Assembly (NCBI GenBank): GCA_905221605.1
Contig: CAJNDS010002200.1
Span: 112,787-176,786, forward strand
DNA: 64,000 bases
Direction of reading: 5' to 3'
Source: Symbiodinium natans
Taxonomy: Eukaryota; Sar; Dinophyceae; Suessiales; Symbiodiniaceae
Every line of letters starts with the position of its first letter. Within the stretch, counting starts at the first letter, position 1. Under the pieces are notes generated by a model. That model searched no databases. It saw nothing but the letters and a program-made list of their open reading frames with translations, and was not told the origin of the DNA. This document shows positions 27,545 to 37,620 of this stretch, in pieces. Position numbers and translations under genes: made by a program.

Positions 27545-27641
27545 GGGATATCCTTTTATGCTCGCAGTCCTTAATAGGGAATTCTAATAGGGGGTACTAT
27601 TATCCCGATTAAGGACTGTTAGTATAAGGGTGAACATCCCA
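27545..27641. mobile_element. palindromic element, family A, copy 3
   Basis: GGGATATCCTTTTATGCTCG and TAGTATAAGGGTGAACATCCC with inner AGTCCTTAATAGGG and CGATTAAGGACTG arms. Confidence 0.85.
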
Positions 27642-27867
27642 GTTTACGACCACCCCTCCACTTTCAAGGGAATCTACGAAGGCCCAAAGCGCCAAACCCC
27701 AGAACCCTACTACCCTACGGAGAACCAGTATTAAGGAATACAAGGAGGGACCCCTTGAAGGGACCCTTCATCTTATTCCCCGATATAACCTATATATATA
27801 TATGTATATATGTCTACACCTTATATAGTCCCTACATACCTAAGTAGCCCCGAATGAGCCTCTACAT

Positions 27868-28012
27868 ATTATACTTATTAACCAATTAGAGCTGTACTTA
27901 TAGATATATATAAAATATAACTGTACTTATAGCCATATTAGGGCACGTACGGGGCGGATAAATTGTTCATAAGCACAGTTATAATTGGGTACCTTGAACC
28001 TCCAAGTCAGGA
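27868..28012. mobile_element. palindromic element, family B, copy 4
   Basis: It carries TACTTATTAACCAATTAGAG, the core CCATATTAGGGCACGTACGG and a right end ACCTTGAACCTCCAAGT. A (TA)-rich insertion lies in the left arm. Confidence 0.75.
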
Positions 28013-28188
28013 TCACGCCAGGCGGCCATAAAACTCGGCAAGCGCGCGGCTGCCAAACAACATCGTTAAAACGCCTCAGATGCAAAAAGGCACGTAGTGT
28101 CTATAGGGTTTAGGGGGCAAGGTTTAGGGTTCAGGGTTTATAAGGCTTAGGGTTTAAGGAACAGGGTTTGGGGTTTAGAGTTTAGGGT

Positions 28189-28253
28189 TGGAGGTTCATG
28201 GGTGGTTTTAAGTCTCTAACCCTCCTTATACATACCCATGAACTCCAAGCAAA
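28189..28253. mobile_element. short family B copy
   Basis: TTGGAGGTTCATGGGTGG and CCCATGAACTCCAAGC face each other with only about 30 bp between, a deletion derivative. Confidence 0.7.
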
Positions 28254-28540
28254 CCCAATAGCCGAATCCTTTCGGCTCAACATTGCGGTCCAAATCCTCT
28301 GAAGTAAGAGTCCCTAGACCTTAGGGAATTGCAAGATCCCCCAAGAGCCGCAAGATTCCCCCTAAAGACCGCAGGCTGGGTGTTGGCACGTGCAAGATGC
28401 TGCCCCCCAGCCCGAAGACGCTCAACAGTCTGGGGGTTTACGGTTTAGGGGCAAATCTACTGCCTAGACCCTAAGCTGTAAACCTTAAATACTAAACCCT
28501 AAATCCTAAAACCCAACCTTAGGAGTCCGAGCGAGCTGAA

Positions 28541-29227
28541 GTGTCCCAAGTCACCCAAGTTTCCCAAGCTGACCTAAACGACGCAGAGGTCCCAAGCGAC
28601 CCAAGCGTGCCCAACATCCCAGGCGTGCCATCTCCCAAGCGCCACAAGTGTCGCAAGTGTCTTAAGCTCACAGCGCTTGAGTCTTCATGTCAGCTTCGAG
28701 CGGGCATGCACGGCGCATGCAACCAACTGCACAGGACAGGAACTGAGCACGCATACAACCACAGCTCACCAAAACACACCGTCATAAGGCTTTTGCCGAA
28801 ATCACCATGCGTCAAGAATACATGTGGCTTTGTGAGAAAATAAATTGCTTGGGTGCCATGAGAGTTGCAAGTGCGCGGTCTTGGGGTGGGTCCATCCGCA
28901 GCTCCCCTCTCCCCCCCCAACATGAGCCAAGCAGCGCCTACGCTTCCAACTGCTCCTGCGCGGACCTGCAGTCCTGCACTTCTTGATACCGCAGCAATCT
29001 CAAGTGACTCGCTGAGGATCTTACGTTCTCAGCGTGAAAGGCGAGGGTCTCAGGACTCGGCGAACGTGAACATGCCGGGGTTGTCACGACGCCTTACCTG
29101 TTTTTGCGTCGATTGTGACGATTCGATGGATTCCTCCATCGTGCCTCAAATCCAGGAGGGCAAGGAGGTGAAACGTTGTATGTGCCCAGTCTACACAAGG
29201 CCTCAGAGTGGGCGTGCACCACAATAA
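28541..29227 (+). CDS. open frames in repeat-poor DNA, unassigned
   Basis: Two plus frames (from about 28541 and 28865) read SQVTQVSQADLNDAEVPSDP then HKCRKCLKLTALESSC, and later LTCFCVDCDDSMDSSIVPQI. There are no telomere-like units from 28.5 to 30.4 kb. The block is likely one inserted element together with the minus gene that follows. Coding status is uncertain. Confidence 0.35.
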
Positions 29228-29310
29228 CCTTGGGCGAATTAAGCCCAAACTATTGAAGTTGGACTAGTGAAGTTTGCAATGAATTGCTTGCCTCCGAGAA
29301 AAGAGTGGGA

Positions 29311-30082
29311 CTGCTGTCCCACATCGCAATGGCACCTCAACATTGCAAGAGTTACAACGCTACTTGCAATAGTTCCTGCTGCATGTTCTCTGTAGGCTTC
29401 CGGCCGCACCACTCGAAAGGAAGGTCAACGGATGGAGCATCAATCTTGAAGGTGGCATCGTTGCTCAGGTAGCGGAACTCGTCGTGATGTCGGCACTCGT
29501 CCAAGAGGGACGGGCTGGAAAGGAGGAGATTGCGTCAAAATCTTCCAGCGCATTGGTCCAGAATCCGTTTGTGGCTCGAGGCAGCAGTGACGACAGCTGG
29601 CTGTCATGACGCCTGCAGGCGCCGACCATTTCAGAGTAGATGCGATGAAGCGACCCGTTCCCTGCAGCTGCCGCTTGCAGAAATGCGCAGGCAAAGTCGT
29701 ACGTGTAGTATAGATTGCCCACGCGTCGCAAGTCAGTCCTCTTCTCGATTCTCGATGGAGTGCAACGCCATGATGATAGGACCATCGGCGTCCAAGACTT
29801 ACCTGACCGTTTTGTCGATGTGAACCTGCTTGGTCGGCACGGGCGGCTTCACGTCGGCTCTCATGATGGCTGCTGATCGTGCCAAGAGGCTTGCCTTCAT
29901 AGTAGTTCCTCTGATGGCATCATTGTCGCACAGAGCCGCAGCAATTCTGAGCTGTTTTGCGCCAGAAGAACAGTGCCGCTTTGCTGCCGTGTGCTGCCAT
30001 TGCAGATGATGATGAAGGTGTGCTCGTTTGTTGAGTCGTCGTCAATCCAGAAGTCAGTTTCGCGTAGTTCGAAAGCTTGCAA
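29311..30082 (-). pseudogene. transposase-like gene, probably decayed
   Basis: Minus frames in succession read TDFWIDDDSTNEHTFIIICN, then QLRIAAALCDNDAIRGTTMK, VKPPVPTKQVHIDKTV before AG|GTAAGT, RRVGNLYYTYDFACAFLQAA, and finally LLDECRHHDEFRYLSNDATF with KIDAPSVDLPFEWCGRKP to a TAA at about 29311. HDEFRYLSNDATFK resembles, from memory, the catalytic Asp-strand of MULE/DDE-like transposases. Frame changes need introns or frameshifts, so it is either spliced or a remnant. Confidence 0.45.
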
Positions 30083-30532
30083 TCAGAAGTACAAGTAAGT
30101 AAAGCAAATCAATGTATTTGTATTCAAGTCGGTGCAGCGAGTTCGAAGACATGCTGACGCTTTATCGTTGCCTTGCCGTCAGCTGCAAGAAACAATGCGA
30201 AACAAACATCAAATAAGACGGCAGACGCGGCAGCGAGTTGTGACTATTACAGAGAGGTATTTCACTGCTCTGACTGTGATCCGAAATCTATGTGCTGAGA
30301 ACTCAACCAGACACAGTCGAGCATAAATGGCCGACCGTCTGACATCTCACACGAACGCATCTTGCGCCCGCGAAACACAAAGTCCTACTTCGTTTTGTAG
30401 CTTACCTAAGAACCTCAAACTTAAACACCCCTCAGGCTCTAAACCCTAAACCCTCCAGCCTAAACCCCAAACCCTAAACGAGGCAGTCCCACACATCCCA
30501 GCCCCCAAGCCCTGTAAAGCCTCCGTTAAAGG

Positions 30533-30721
30533 AATCCGGTTGGATTCTATTGTGTTCTCCCGGTCGGATTCTATTGTGTTCTCTCGGTCGGATTCTATTG
30601 TGCTCTCCCGGTCGGATTCTATTGTTTTCTCCCGGTCGGATTCTATTGTGCTCTCCCGGTCGGATTCTATTGTGTTCTCCCGGTCGGATTCTATTGTGCT
30701 CTCCCGGTCGGATTCTATTGT
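30533..30721. repeat. 24-bp tandem repeat, about eight copies
   Basis: The unit CGGTCGGATTCTATTGTGTT plus CTCC varies at two positions (GTG/GTT, CTCC/CTCT). Because 24 is a multiple of 3 it is open in several frames, but the peptides are simple repeats. It marks the right edge of the repeat-poor block. Confidence 0.95.
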
Positions 30722-30864
30722 ATACAAGAGTCATATAACAGGGGACCCAAATAAAGTGCCCGTACTTCGGCCCCCCTACACCACGATTAGGATTTAGGCT
30801 TCTCTCAAAACTTATGGGGTTTTAGGGTTTAGGGTGTTTTGGGGCTTAGGGTTTAGGGCCGTGA

Positions 30865-30985
30865 GCCTGGGCGCTTACTTCGGGAGCCCTGAAGTATGTA
30901 CCCTGTACATACCTTGTACAACCCAAGCGTCCATACTTCAAAAGCTGTTGAGGTAGGAAAAGGAGCACGCGGAAGGGACCATGCG
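30865..30985. mobile_element. dispersed element, family H relative
   Basis: It shares CATACTTCA, AGGTA and GGGACCATG with 4150-4241 and 7731-7850, plus a GAAGTATG/CATACTTC inverted pair. Confidence 0.5.
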
Positions 30986-31036
30986 ATTACCTGTAGGAGT
31001 CTGAGAGTTGAGGGGTCTCCCCTAAACCCCTAGGGG

Positions 31037-31178
31037 GGTAGGGTTTAGGGTTTAGGGTTTAGGGTTTAGGGTTTAGGGTTTAGGGTTTAGGGTTTAGGGT
31101 TTAGGGTTTAGGGTTTAGGGTTTAGGGTTTTGGGTTTAGGGTTTAGGGTTTAGGGTTTAGGGTTTAGGGTTTAGGGTC
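31037..31178. repeat. telomere-like TTTAGGG tract
   Basis: Twenty units with a single TTTTGGG interruption, one of the longest tracts. It abuts the island at 31189. Confidence 0.93.
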
Positions 31179-31188
31179 AGCCTAAAAC

Positions 31189-31304
31189 CTATGAAACCAC
31201 GGCCAACAGAACTCGGCCCAAGTGGCGGAAGACGATGCCCACGAAAGGGTTGAGGAAAACACGTACGTGCTCAAGGATCCTTCCCCAGAGGGTCCATCTG
31301 TACC
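31189..31304 (-). CDS. exon-like island within the hydrolase gene, hydrophobic helices
   Basis: The frame reads RWTLWGRILEHVRVFLNPFV, then GIVFRHLGRVLLAVVS, ending TAG just before a GTTTTAGG edge. Its position after the FQPILRLPYMGG exon and before the acid loop is compatible with the helical cap region. Confidence 0.58.
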
Positions 31305-31884
31305 CTTATGGAATTTGGGGTTTAAGGTTTAAGGTTTAGGGTTTAGGGTTTAGTGCCTAATTCCATAATAGTACTACAGATGCATCCTTCTGCAAAGTGT
31401 GTTTTCAGGCGGGGCTTTTAGGGTTTAGGGTGTAGATTCAGGCGGCTTGCTTTCAGATCTTAGTTGGGGTCTAGGGATGAGGGTAGGTGTTTAGGGAATT
31501 GTGGTTTAGGCTTAAGTATGTAGGGTTGTTTGGGGAAAACACCCCAACACACCCCAAACCCTAGCCATAGCCCTGAACCCAAGGGCCTACCTGGGCTAAG
31601 AGGTGCTACACAAGAGGTCTATGTAAACAGCTGCCCACCTAAAAGACTCCTAGCTGGGTTTAGGGCGTAGGGCTTAGGGCTTACTAGTATTTAGGATTTA
31701 GGGTTTAGAGTTTAGGGTTTCGTAAGGGTTTAGGATGTAGGGCCAAAAATTTAGGGTGTTCCCTAGGAGACTTCTGGAGAAGGAATCAAGGGTTTGGGTG
31801 TTGTGTGCTTGCGGGACTACAACACACGCACGGCAAGTTCATGTGTGCCTCAATACAGTCTACAAAAAACCTGGACACTTTCCC

Positions 31885-32025
31885 TGAGGGCCCATGTACC
31901 TATATTATAGTACATACTTGGGCCGTAAAGTGGTTCCCATATAATATCTCCTTAGGGCTCAAGGGTTTAGGGTGTAGGGTTTAGGGTTCAGGGATAGACC
32001 ACATAGGTACATGGTCCTGTTTGCG
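31885..32025. mobile_element. family G element with telomere-like insert
   Basis: GGGCCCATGTACCTATATTA and CACATAGGTACATGG are inverted ends. TTTAGGGTGTAGGGTTTAGG occupies the right arm. Confidence 0.65.
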
Positions 32026-32404
32026 TGGTTCGGGAGACCATCATTTGTTGCACGCCTTCAGCCCAAGCTGAACGGTTGAGGGCTGCTAGGATCCAAAACT
32101 AGAAGGCCCCAGAAACCCGAAACCCTAAACCCTAGACCCCAAACCCTAACCCCTAGACCCTAAACCCTAAACCCTAAACCCTAAACCCCAAACCCCAAAC
32201 CTTATGTACGGTTTAGGGGCTCAGGGGTCTGGAGCTTAAGGAGCTCAGGTGATTTTGAACCCCCCCCCAAATCCGGAAGCCGAAAGGCTTCAACCGGGGC
32301 TCAGAGGGCGTAGAGTGGCTCGGGTGGACGGATTCATAGGTTTGAGGGTGGAACCGGGATTTCCTAAGCCCTAGACCCTAAAACCCTCACCCTAAACCCT
32401 ATCA

Positions 32405-32476
32405 ACTATAAACCCTAAACCCTAAACCCTAAACCCTAAACCCTAAACCCTAAACCCTAAACCCTAAACCCTAAAC
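32405..32476. repeat. telomere-like CCCTAAA tract at exon edge
   Basis: Ten perfect units end exactly where the exon at 32477 begins. In the sense direction the intron could start GTTTAGGG. Confidence 0.92.
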
Positions 32477-32576
32477 CCCAAGCCGAGGAGCTGCTCGTGC
32501 CCTCGCTCGAGCAGCCAGGCCATGAAGTTGCTCAGGAGTCCGCCCATGTACGGCAACCGGAGGATGGGCTGGAAAC
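32477..32576 (-). CDS. hydrolase exon, cap/helix segment
   Basis: After an acceptor TTTAGCAG the frame reads FQPILRLPYMGGLLSNFMAW, then LLERGHEQLLGL. It follows the FLNGTYG exon, where this hydrolase type has a helical segment with RLPxxG. The other frames are broken or low-quality. Confidence 0.75.
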
Positions 32577-32837
32577 CTGCTAAAAACCACCACCCTAAAC
32601 CCTAAACCCTAAACCCTAAACCCTAAACCCTAAAATCCTAAAATCCTAGTGTTTAGGGTTTAGGGTTTCGGGGTTAGGGTTTAGGGCTTAGGGTTTAGGG
32701 TTTAGGGTTTAGGGTTTAGGGTGAGCTTTCCTGCTTCCGGTTTACAGAACGACCCCATTCGGTGGGGGGGCACGAATTTGGCTGTTGTAGGGACTTATTG
32801 GGTAATTTTTCCTGGGACCCCCCTGGCCGGCCCAACT

Positions 32838-32872
32838 GCCGAGGCGGTGCGCGCAAGCATTTACAATTATAT
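32838..32872. repeat. shared 32-bp motif with 63.1 kb
   Basis: GCCGAGGCGGTGCGCGCAAG followed by CATTTACAATTAT matches 63131-63165 with two differences. It is otherwise unrelated to the flanks. A (TTC)n run follows at about 32906-32932. Confidence 0.75.
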
Positions 32873-33129
32873 TGCATGTGGTTTTCTTGTTTAGCTTTGC
32901 TTTCTCTTCTTCTTCTTCTTCTTCTTCTTCTTCACGTCAGTTCTTCTTTCTGAATAGTATTCCTTTCACCTCTATCCTAATACGAAATCACCTGTTAAAC
33001 CCTGGAATAACAATACCTTGAAGATCACCCTAAACCCAGAAGCCACGACCCTACACCCAACACCCTGAAACCCTTTGACCCTAAGGCCCAAACTCTAAAC
33101 CCCAAACCGCAAACCCAAACCCCAAACCC

Positions 33130-33212
33130 CAAACCCCAAACCCTAAACCCTAAACCCTAAACCCTAAACCCTAAACCCTGAACCCTAAACCCTAAACCCT
33201 AAACCCTAAACC
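33130..33212. repeat. telomere-like CCCTAAA tract
   Basis: CCCCAAA variants pass into about ten CCCTAAA units on the left of the exon at 33241. Confidence 0.9.
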
Positions 33213-33240
33213 CTAAACCGCACTCTGCTCTGCTTCTCAC

Positions 33241-33308
33241 TTCCAAGACCCGGCCTGTCTGCATGGCGTGGCCATAGGTTCCATTGAGGAAGACCATGGC
33301 ACACACCT
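33241..33308 (-). CDS. hydrolase exon, FLNGTYG strand
   Basis: The frame reads EVCAMVFLNGTYGHAMQTGR, then VLE, ending at a GTGAGAAG donor; the upstream edge is CCCCAAAG. In WDYRG-type hydrolases the strand after the nucleophile helix reads V.xLVxxNGTYG, so position and text fit. An MmgE/PrpD-like reading was considered but the neighbouring motifs decide for the hydrolase. Confidence 0.75.
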
Positions 33309-33414
33309 CTTTGGGGTTTAGGGTTTAGGGTTTAGGGTTTAGGGTTTAGGGTTTGGGTTTTAGGGTTAGGGTTTGGGGTTTAGGGGGTTTTATGCTTTAT
33401 GGTCTAGGGCTTGG

Positions 33415-33600
33415 GGTTTAGGGTTTCGGGGTTTCGGGGTTGCGGGGTTTCGGGGTTTCGGGGTTGCGGGGTTTCGGGGTCTCGGAGTTTCGGGGTTTCG
33501 GGGATTAGGGTTTGGGGTTTGGGGTTTGGGGGGTTGGGGTTTTAGGGTTTGGGGTTTCAGGGCTTAGGGGTTTATGGCTTAGGGGTTTAGGTTTGAGGGT
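33415..33600. repeat. GGTTTCGGGG-type variant array
   Basis: Repeated GGGGTTTCGG and GGGGTTGCGG units (8-9 bp) lie in place of TTTAGGG. Confidence 0.85.
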
Positions 33601-33644
33601 TTCGGGTCAAAAAAGGACCATAGTGTAGAGAAATAAACATCAGG

Positions 33645-33733
33645 GGCTTGTTCTCTCCAACAACTTGTTTCAGGGGGGCTTCTAAAGCAAAGAGCCGTCC
33701 AGGTGTCTGCAGAAGCGGTGGAACCCCCTGAAC
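33645..33733 (-). CDS. open island, probably not part of the hydrolase
   Basis: A minus frame reads VPPLLQTPGRLFALEAPLKQ, then VVGENKPLMF. The hydrolase chain joins in phase without it, so it is either an alternative exon or a chance frame. Confidence 0.33.
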
Positions 33734-33739
33734 CCTAAG

Positions 33740-33829
33740 CTCTAAATCCCTAAATCCCTAAATCCCTAAATTTCTAAATCCCTAAATCCCTAAATCCCTA
33801 AATCCCTAAATCCCTAAATCCCTAAATCG
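33740..33829. repeat. TCCCTAAA eight-base array
   Basis: About ten consecutive 8-bp units instead of 7-bp units. Confidence 0.92.
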
Positions 33830-34095
33830 CTTGTGGGGTGTAGTCCGGCCCAAGCCTGGAAGAGCAGCAAAACCTAAACCTTTAGAATACCTTGGAAACC
33901 CTGAGCGTCCGGGGGTTCAGGGTGTCGGGTGTTTAGGGTTTATTGTAGGGTTTAGGGTTTAGGGTTTAGGGTTTTGGGTTTATGGTTTAGGGTTTAGGGG
34001 TTAGTTCGGGTGATTGGGGTTTAGGGTTGTTGAAGAATTTAGGCTTCAGGACTTGGGCTTTGGGGCTCAGGAGGTTCGGGGGAACCTGAGCGCGC

Positions 34096-34120
34096 CTTGT
34101 CGGGGTTGAGCAGGGCAAAC
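34096..34120 (-). CDS. hydrolase micro-exon, 25 nt
   Basis: The 25 bases encode (E)FALLNPDK: the codon GAG is completed by the preceding exon and the next exon continues E-V-C-A-M-V. FALxNPxK is the expected helix after the nucleophile elbow. The acceptor is TTTTGAG. The tiny size makes it tentative, but it supplies both phase and motif. Confidence 0.5.
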
Positions 34121-34796
34121 CTCAAAACTCGAAGGTCAAAAGCACTTCTGGCAGGCCCGGGTCTTGCGAGGTTTAGGGTTTAGGGTTTAGGGTTTAGGGT
34201 TTAGGGTTTAGGGTTTAGGAAGACCTCAAGGCTTTCTCGGGCTGCACAGAAACCGCGACGCTAAGACATGAAGGAAAGGCGAAGGGAACGCTCGATGCAA
34301 ATGCCTAAACCCTACATTCCTCTACCCTAATCCTTGTATACCCTAAACCCGTATATGCCCCAAAAGTATGTATTTTCTTACCTTCCACTTCCCTAAACCT
34401 TATAAACAAACCCTAAGCCCCCTCTCCACCTCGTAAACCACCCTTTCTTCCCCCTTGTACCACTGTTAGACCCCATTGCCCTAAACCCTACCCTAAACCC
34501 TAAACCCTAAACCCGAAACCCTAAACCCTAAACCCTAAACCCCCCTTATACCCTAAACCTTTGATACCCAAAACCGTTGTCTCATAAACTTTTAAGCAGC
34601 CCGAAGCCGAAGAGCTTGAACCATTCGGACACCCTCCCTAATCCCTAAAAACCCAAAATCCTACTAACCCTAACCAAAAACCCTAAACCCTAAACCCTAA
34701 ACCCTAAACCCTAAGCCCCAAGCCCAAGCCCTAAGCCTAAACCCTAAACCCTAACCCTAAACCCTAAACCCTAAACCCCACTGATGGCCAAGAGGC

Positions 34797-34840
34797 TCCA
34801 GTCCGACCTGCACCCCCATGCTATGCCCCACCAGCAGGTC
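34797..34840 (-). CDS. hydrolase exon, nucleophile elbow
   Basis: The 44 bases encode DLLVGHSMGVQVGL plus two bases of a Glu codon. GHSMG is the GxSxG nucleophile elbow, with Ser as nucleophile. The acceptor is CTCACAG; phase to the next exon requires a GC donor (GGA|GCCTCT). Confidence 0.78.
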
Positions 34841-35019
34841 CTGTGAGGGCTTTGGGATCTTTAAGGGAGGGGGCCTTCAAGGGGTTTGGGGTTTAGAGTT
34901 TAGGGTTTAGGGTTTAGGGTTTAGGGTTTGGGGTTCAGGGTTTAGGGCTTTACGGGCGGCTCCGGAACTTGGAGGTTCAGGCGACTCTGCTTCTCCTATG
35001 CCCAGAACACCCCTAAACC

Positions 35020-35155
35020 CTAAACCCTAGACCCTAGACCCTAGACCCTAGACCCTAGACCCTAGACCCTAGACCCTAGACCCTAGACCCTAGACCCTAG
35101 ACCCTAGACCCTAGACCCTAGACCCTAAACCCTAAACCCTAAACCCTAAACCGAA
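35020..35155. repeat. CCCTAGA variant array
   Basis: About fifteen consecutive CCCTAGA units sit between CCCTAAA units. It is the clearest case of one point mutation spread through an array. Confidence 0.95.
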
Positions 35156-35158
35156 ATT

Positions 35159-35256
35159 GGGATGGTGCCCCCTTATACTCGCAGTCCTTGACAGGGATTC
35201 TGTAGCCCCAGTGATCATCTTTTTGCAGGGCTGTTAGTATGAGGGGGGAAACCCAA
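35159..35256. mobile_element. palindromic element, family A, copy 4
   Basis: GGGATGGTGCCCCCTTATAC and TTAGTATGAGGGGGGAAACCC are inverted ends; the interior is diverged. Confidence 0.8.
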
Positions 35257-35696
35257 CCTCTAAACCCGAACTAGACCTCTAAACCCCTAAACACGTAAAC
35301 CCTAAATCCTAGACAAAGCCCCTTCAAGTACCCCAATATGCCTATCGTGGGGTTCTTAAGAACATACATGAAACAACAAAAAACTTGGAAAACAGATATA
35401 AGTCCGGCTACAAGAAAATGTGATCGTAAGTATGTTACGGGATCGGACTGCCAGCGGCAACTTTCCAGGGTGTCGGGCCCCTGCTGAGATTCCCGGAAGT
35501 CCTGGCTGGAAAGCCATGTTTAAACCTTAAACCCTAAACCCTACCTAAACGCTAAACCCTAAACCCTAAACCCCAAACCCTAAATCCTAAACCCTAAACC
35601 CTAAACCTGTTCTGCAGAACCAGGATCTCCAGGTAAGGGAGAGAAACCGGGCACCGCACTCGAAATCAAAGCCCTGAGACCCTATTCAGCCACGAA

Positions 35697-35800
35697 GGTT
35701 AGGGTTCAGGGTTTAGGGTTTAGGGTTTAGGGTTTAGGGTTTAGGGTTTAGGGTTTAGGGTTTAGGGTTTAGGGTTTAGGGTTTAGGGTTTAGGGTTTAG
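35697..35800. repeat. telomere-like TTTAGGG tract
   Basis: Fourteen units ending at the GC-rich element that starts GGGTCCGCCGACCC. Confidence 0.93.
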
Positions 35801-36294
35801 GGTCCGCCGACCCTGGCGGCGTGTTGGATGGGTTTGAGGAGGTGAAAACCTCCCTCTTTCCCTCCTTACCCCCCGGGGGGGGGGGTGGCGGGGGTAGGGG
35901 GGGGGGGTGGGGGGGCGAAAACGCTGATTTTTGCTGAGGGCGCCCCTACCCCTGTGCTGAACCGCCTGTTTACGCTGTGCGGGTGGCGCGGTCCTCCACG
36001 AAAAAATTGTGCACCGACCCCCCCTAACCCCCCCCCCCCACCCCCCCCCCCACCCCCCCCCACCCCCCCCCCACCCCCCCCCCCACCCCCCCCCACCCCC
36101 CCCCCCCCCCCCCCCCCCACCCCCCCCCACCCACCTGTCTTTTTGTCCTGGTGCTACCCCCTACCCCGCCCCAAACGTTTCACAGAACTCTGCCGAGCAG
36201 GCTGGGATGATCTTCGAACCATGCGAGCGGGTTTAGACCTCTCAACTATGCTCCAGCGGGGTCGGCGGCTTGAGCCGGAGGCTCTTAAATTTAG
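35799..36294. mobile_element. GC-rich element inside a telomere-like tract
   Basis: It starts GGGTCCGCCGACCCTGGCGG and ends GGGTCGGCGGCTTGAGCCGG..CTTAAAT, both shared with 16539-16905, and is flanked on each side by TTTAGGG units. It holds long C runs (36028-36130). An internal piece (GTTTACGCTGTGCGGGTGGC) matches 16630-16670 in inverted orientation. It seems to be a mobile or amplified unit with telomere-like flanks. Confidence 0.65.
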
Positions 36295-36373
36295 GGTTTA
36301 GGGTCTAGGGTCTAGGGTCTAGGGTTTGGGGAAGTCTACTGTATCTGTGTCCAAAATCTGCAAACCCTAAATT

Positions 36374-36444
36374 CCATCGCGCGGCCGCCGGGCGGTCGCC
36401 GACCACTTCGCGGAGCACGACTAGAGCGTCTTCAGCGTGATTTC
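36374..36444 (-). CDS. hydrolase exon, helix before nucleophile
   Basis: After an acceptor AACCCAG the frame reads NHAEDALVVLREVVGDRPAA, then ARW. HAxDALxVL directly before the LVGHSMG strand is characteristic. Phase fits both neighbours. The downstream edge at AATTTAGGG is not a GT donor. Confidence 0.73.
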
Positions 36445-36784
36445 CTGGGTTCAGGGTTTAGGGTTTAGGATTAAGGGTTTAGGCCACTCGGACCGTTTTA
36501 AACCCGAAATCCCCAAAACAGCTGGAAGGCTGTGGGCTTTGGGGGCTACCGTTTCAGGGTTCAAGGGCTAAAACCGAAGCCCTCAACCCTAAACCCTGAA
36601 TTCTAAACCCTAAAGCCCTAACTCCCCGAGCTCTGTAGCCTGAACACTACCCTGAGCGCCCTAAGCAATGAACTCTCTGATTCGAAGCCGCCTCTGCTTC
36701 ATGTCGTAGGGCACCCAAACCGAGGTCTTCAACCACATTCGGATGCCCTGGATTTTTGGGATGACAAAACCCCCTCAACCCCTG

Positions 36785-37046
36785 AACCCTAAACCCCTAA
36801 ACCCCTAAACCCCTAAACCCCTAAACCCCTAAACCCCTAAACCCCTAAACCCTAAACCCCAAACCCCAAACCCTAAACCCCTAAACCCTAAACCCTAAAC
36901 CCTAAACCCTAAACCCTAAACCCCTAAACCCTAAACCCCAAACCCCAAACCCTAAACCCTAAACCCCTAAACCGTAAACCCGAAACCCGAAACCCGAAAC
37001 GCTAAAACCTAAACCCTAAACCCTAAACCCTAACTAAACCCTAAAC
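36785..37046. repeat. CCCCTAAA and CCCTAAA tracts
   Basis: Eight-base CCCCTAAA units (36785-36850) give way to seven-base units with CCCGAAA variants, up to the exon at 37047. Confidence 0.9.
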
Positions 37047-37115
37047 CTCCACAAGAGGGCAAGCTGCTCACGGACATGCTCCGGAGCCGCTTGGGGTCCT
37101 GCGACTCGAAGAAGC
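37047..37115 (-). CDS. hydrolase exon after the WDYRG strand
   Basis: With the acceptor GAAGCCAG the frame reads FFESQDPKRLRSMSVSSLPS, then CG, completing RG from the previous exon. The donor is GTTTAGGG of the repeat. The next exon resumes in phase 1 (G|GA AAT CAC). Other frames are open over the island, but only this one links both neighbours. Confidence 0.7.
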
Positions 37116-37136
37116 CTGGCTTCAGGTGACGCCTTT

Positions 37137-37195
37137 GGGTTTAGGGTTTAGGGTTTAGGGTTTAGGGTTTAGGGTTTAGGGTTTAGGGTTTAGGG
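37137..37195. repeat. telomere-like TTTAGGG tract
   Basis: Eight perfect units on the right of the exon at 37047-37115, complementary to the CCCTAAA tract on its left. Confidence 0.92.
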
Positions 37196-37620
37196 TGAGA
37201 ATAAAATTTAAGCTTCAGGGGAGACGCCTTCGGGGGATCTGGCGTGTTCTGTTTTTGTAAGCCGGCAAGCGTGACGGTTTGGGGTTTAGGGTTTAGGGTT
37301 TAGGGCTTGGGGTGAAAATTAAATTTTCGGTTTCAGCGGAGAGAAGAAGGTTCAGTATGAAGTCAGCGTGGCATTGGTTAAACTGGTTGCTACAAGCGTG
37401 CTGTGCTGAGATTAAGCCCTAAAATCCCTGACGACCCTAAATCCCTCAAGCCAAAAAGCCTAAACCCTGAACCCTGAACCCTAAACTCCAAGAACCCTAA
37501 TCCTAAACCCTAGTCCCTAATCCCGAATCCCTAAACCCTAAGCCCTAAACCCTAAACCCTAAGCCCTAAACCCTAAACCCTGCTAAACCCTAAACCCTAA
37601 ACCCTAAACCTTCCAAGGGC

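Noticed and set aside
30446-30734. Repeat proteins encoded by the 24-bp array
   Set aside because: A 24-bp period keeps several frames open on both strands, which is typical of a non-coding tandem repeat.
33241-33308. MmgE/PrpD-family exon (FLNGTYGHA)
   Set aside because: The neighbouring exons in phase carry WDYRG and GHSMG, which fix the segment as part of an alpha/beta-hydrolase.
33645-33733. Hydrolase exon
   Set aside because: The chain from 34.1 to 33.2 kb joins in phase and by motif without it. Kept only as a weak island.
35783-36301. Long proline-, glycine- or histidine-rich proteins in the poly-C blocks (also 16.7, 59.1, 61.5 and 62.8 kb)
   Set aside because: The frames exist only because C/G homopolymers lack stop codons. 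The same block is open in several frames on both strands.
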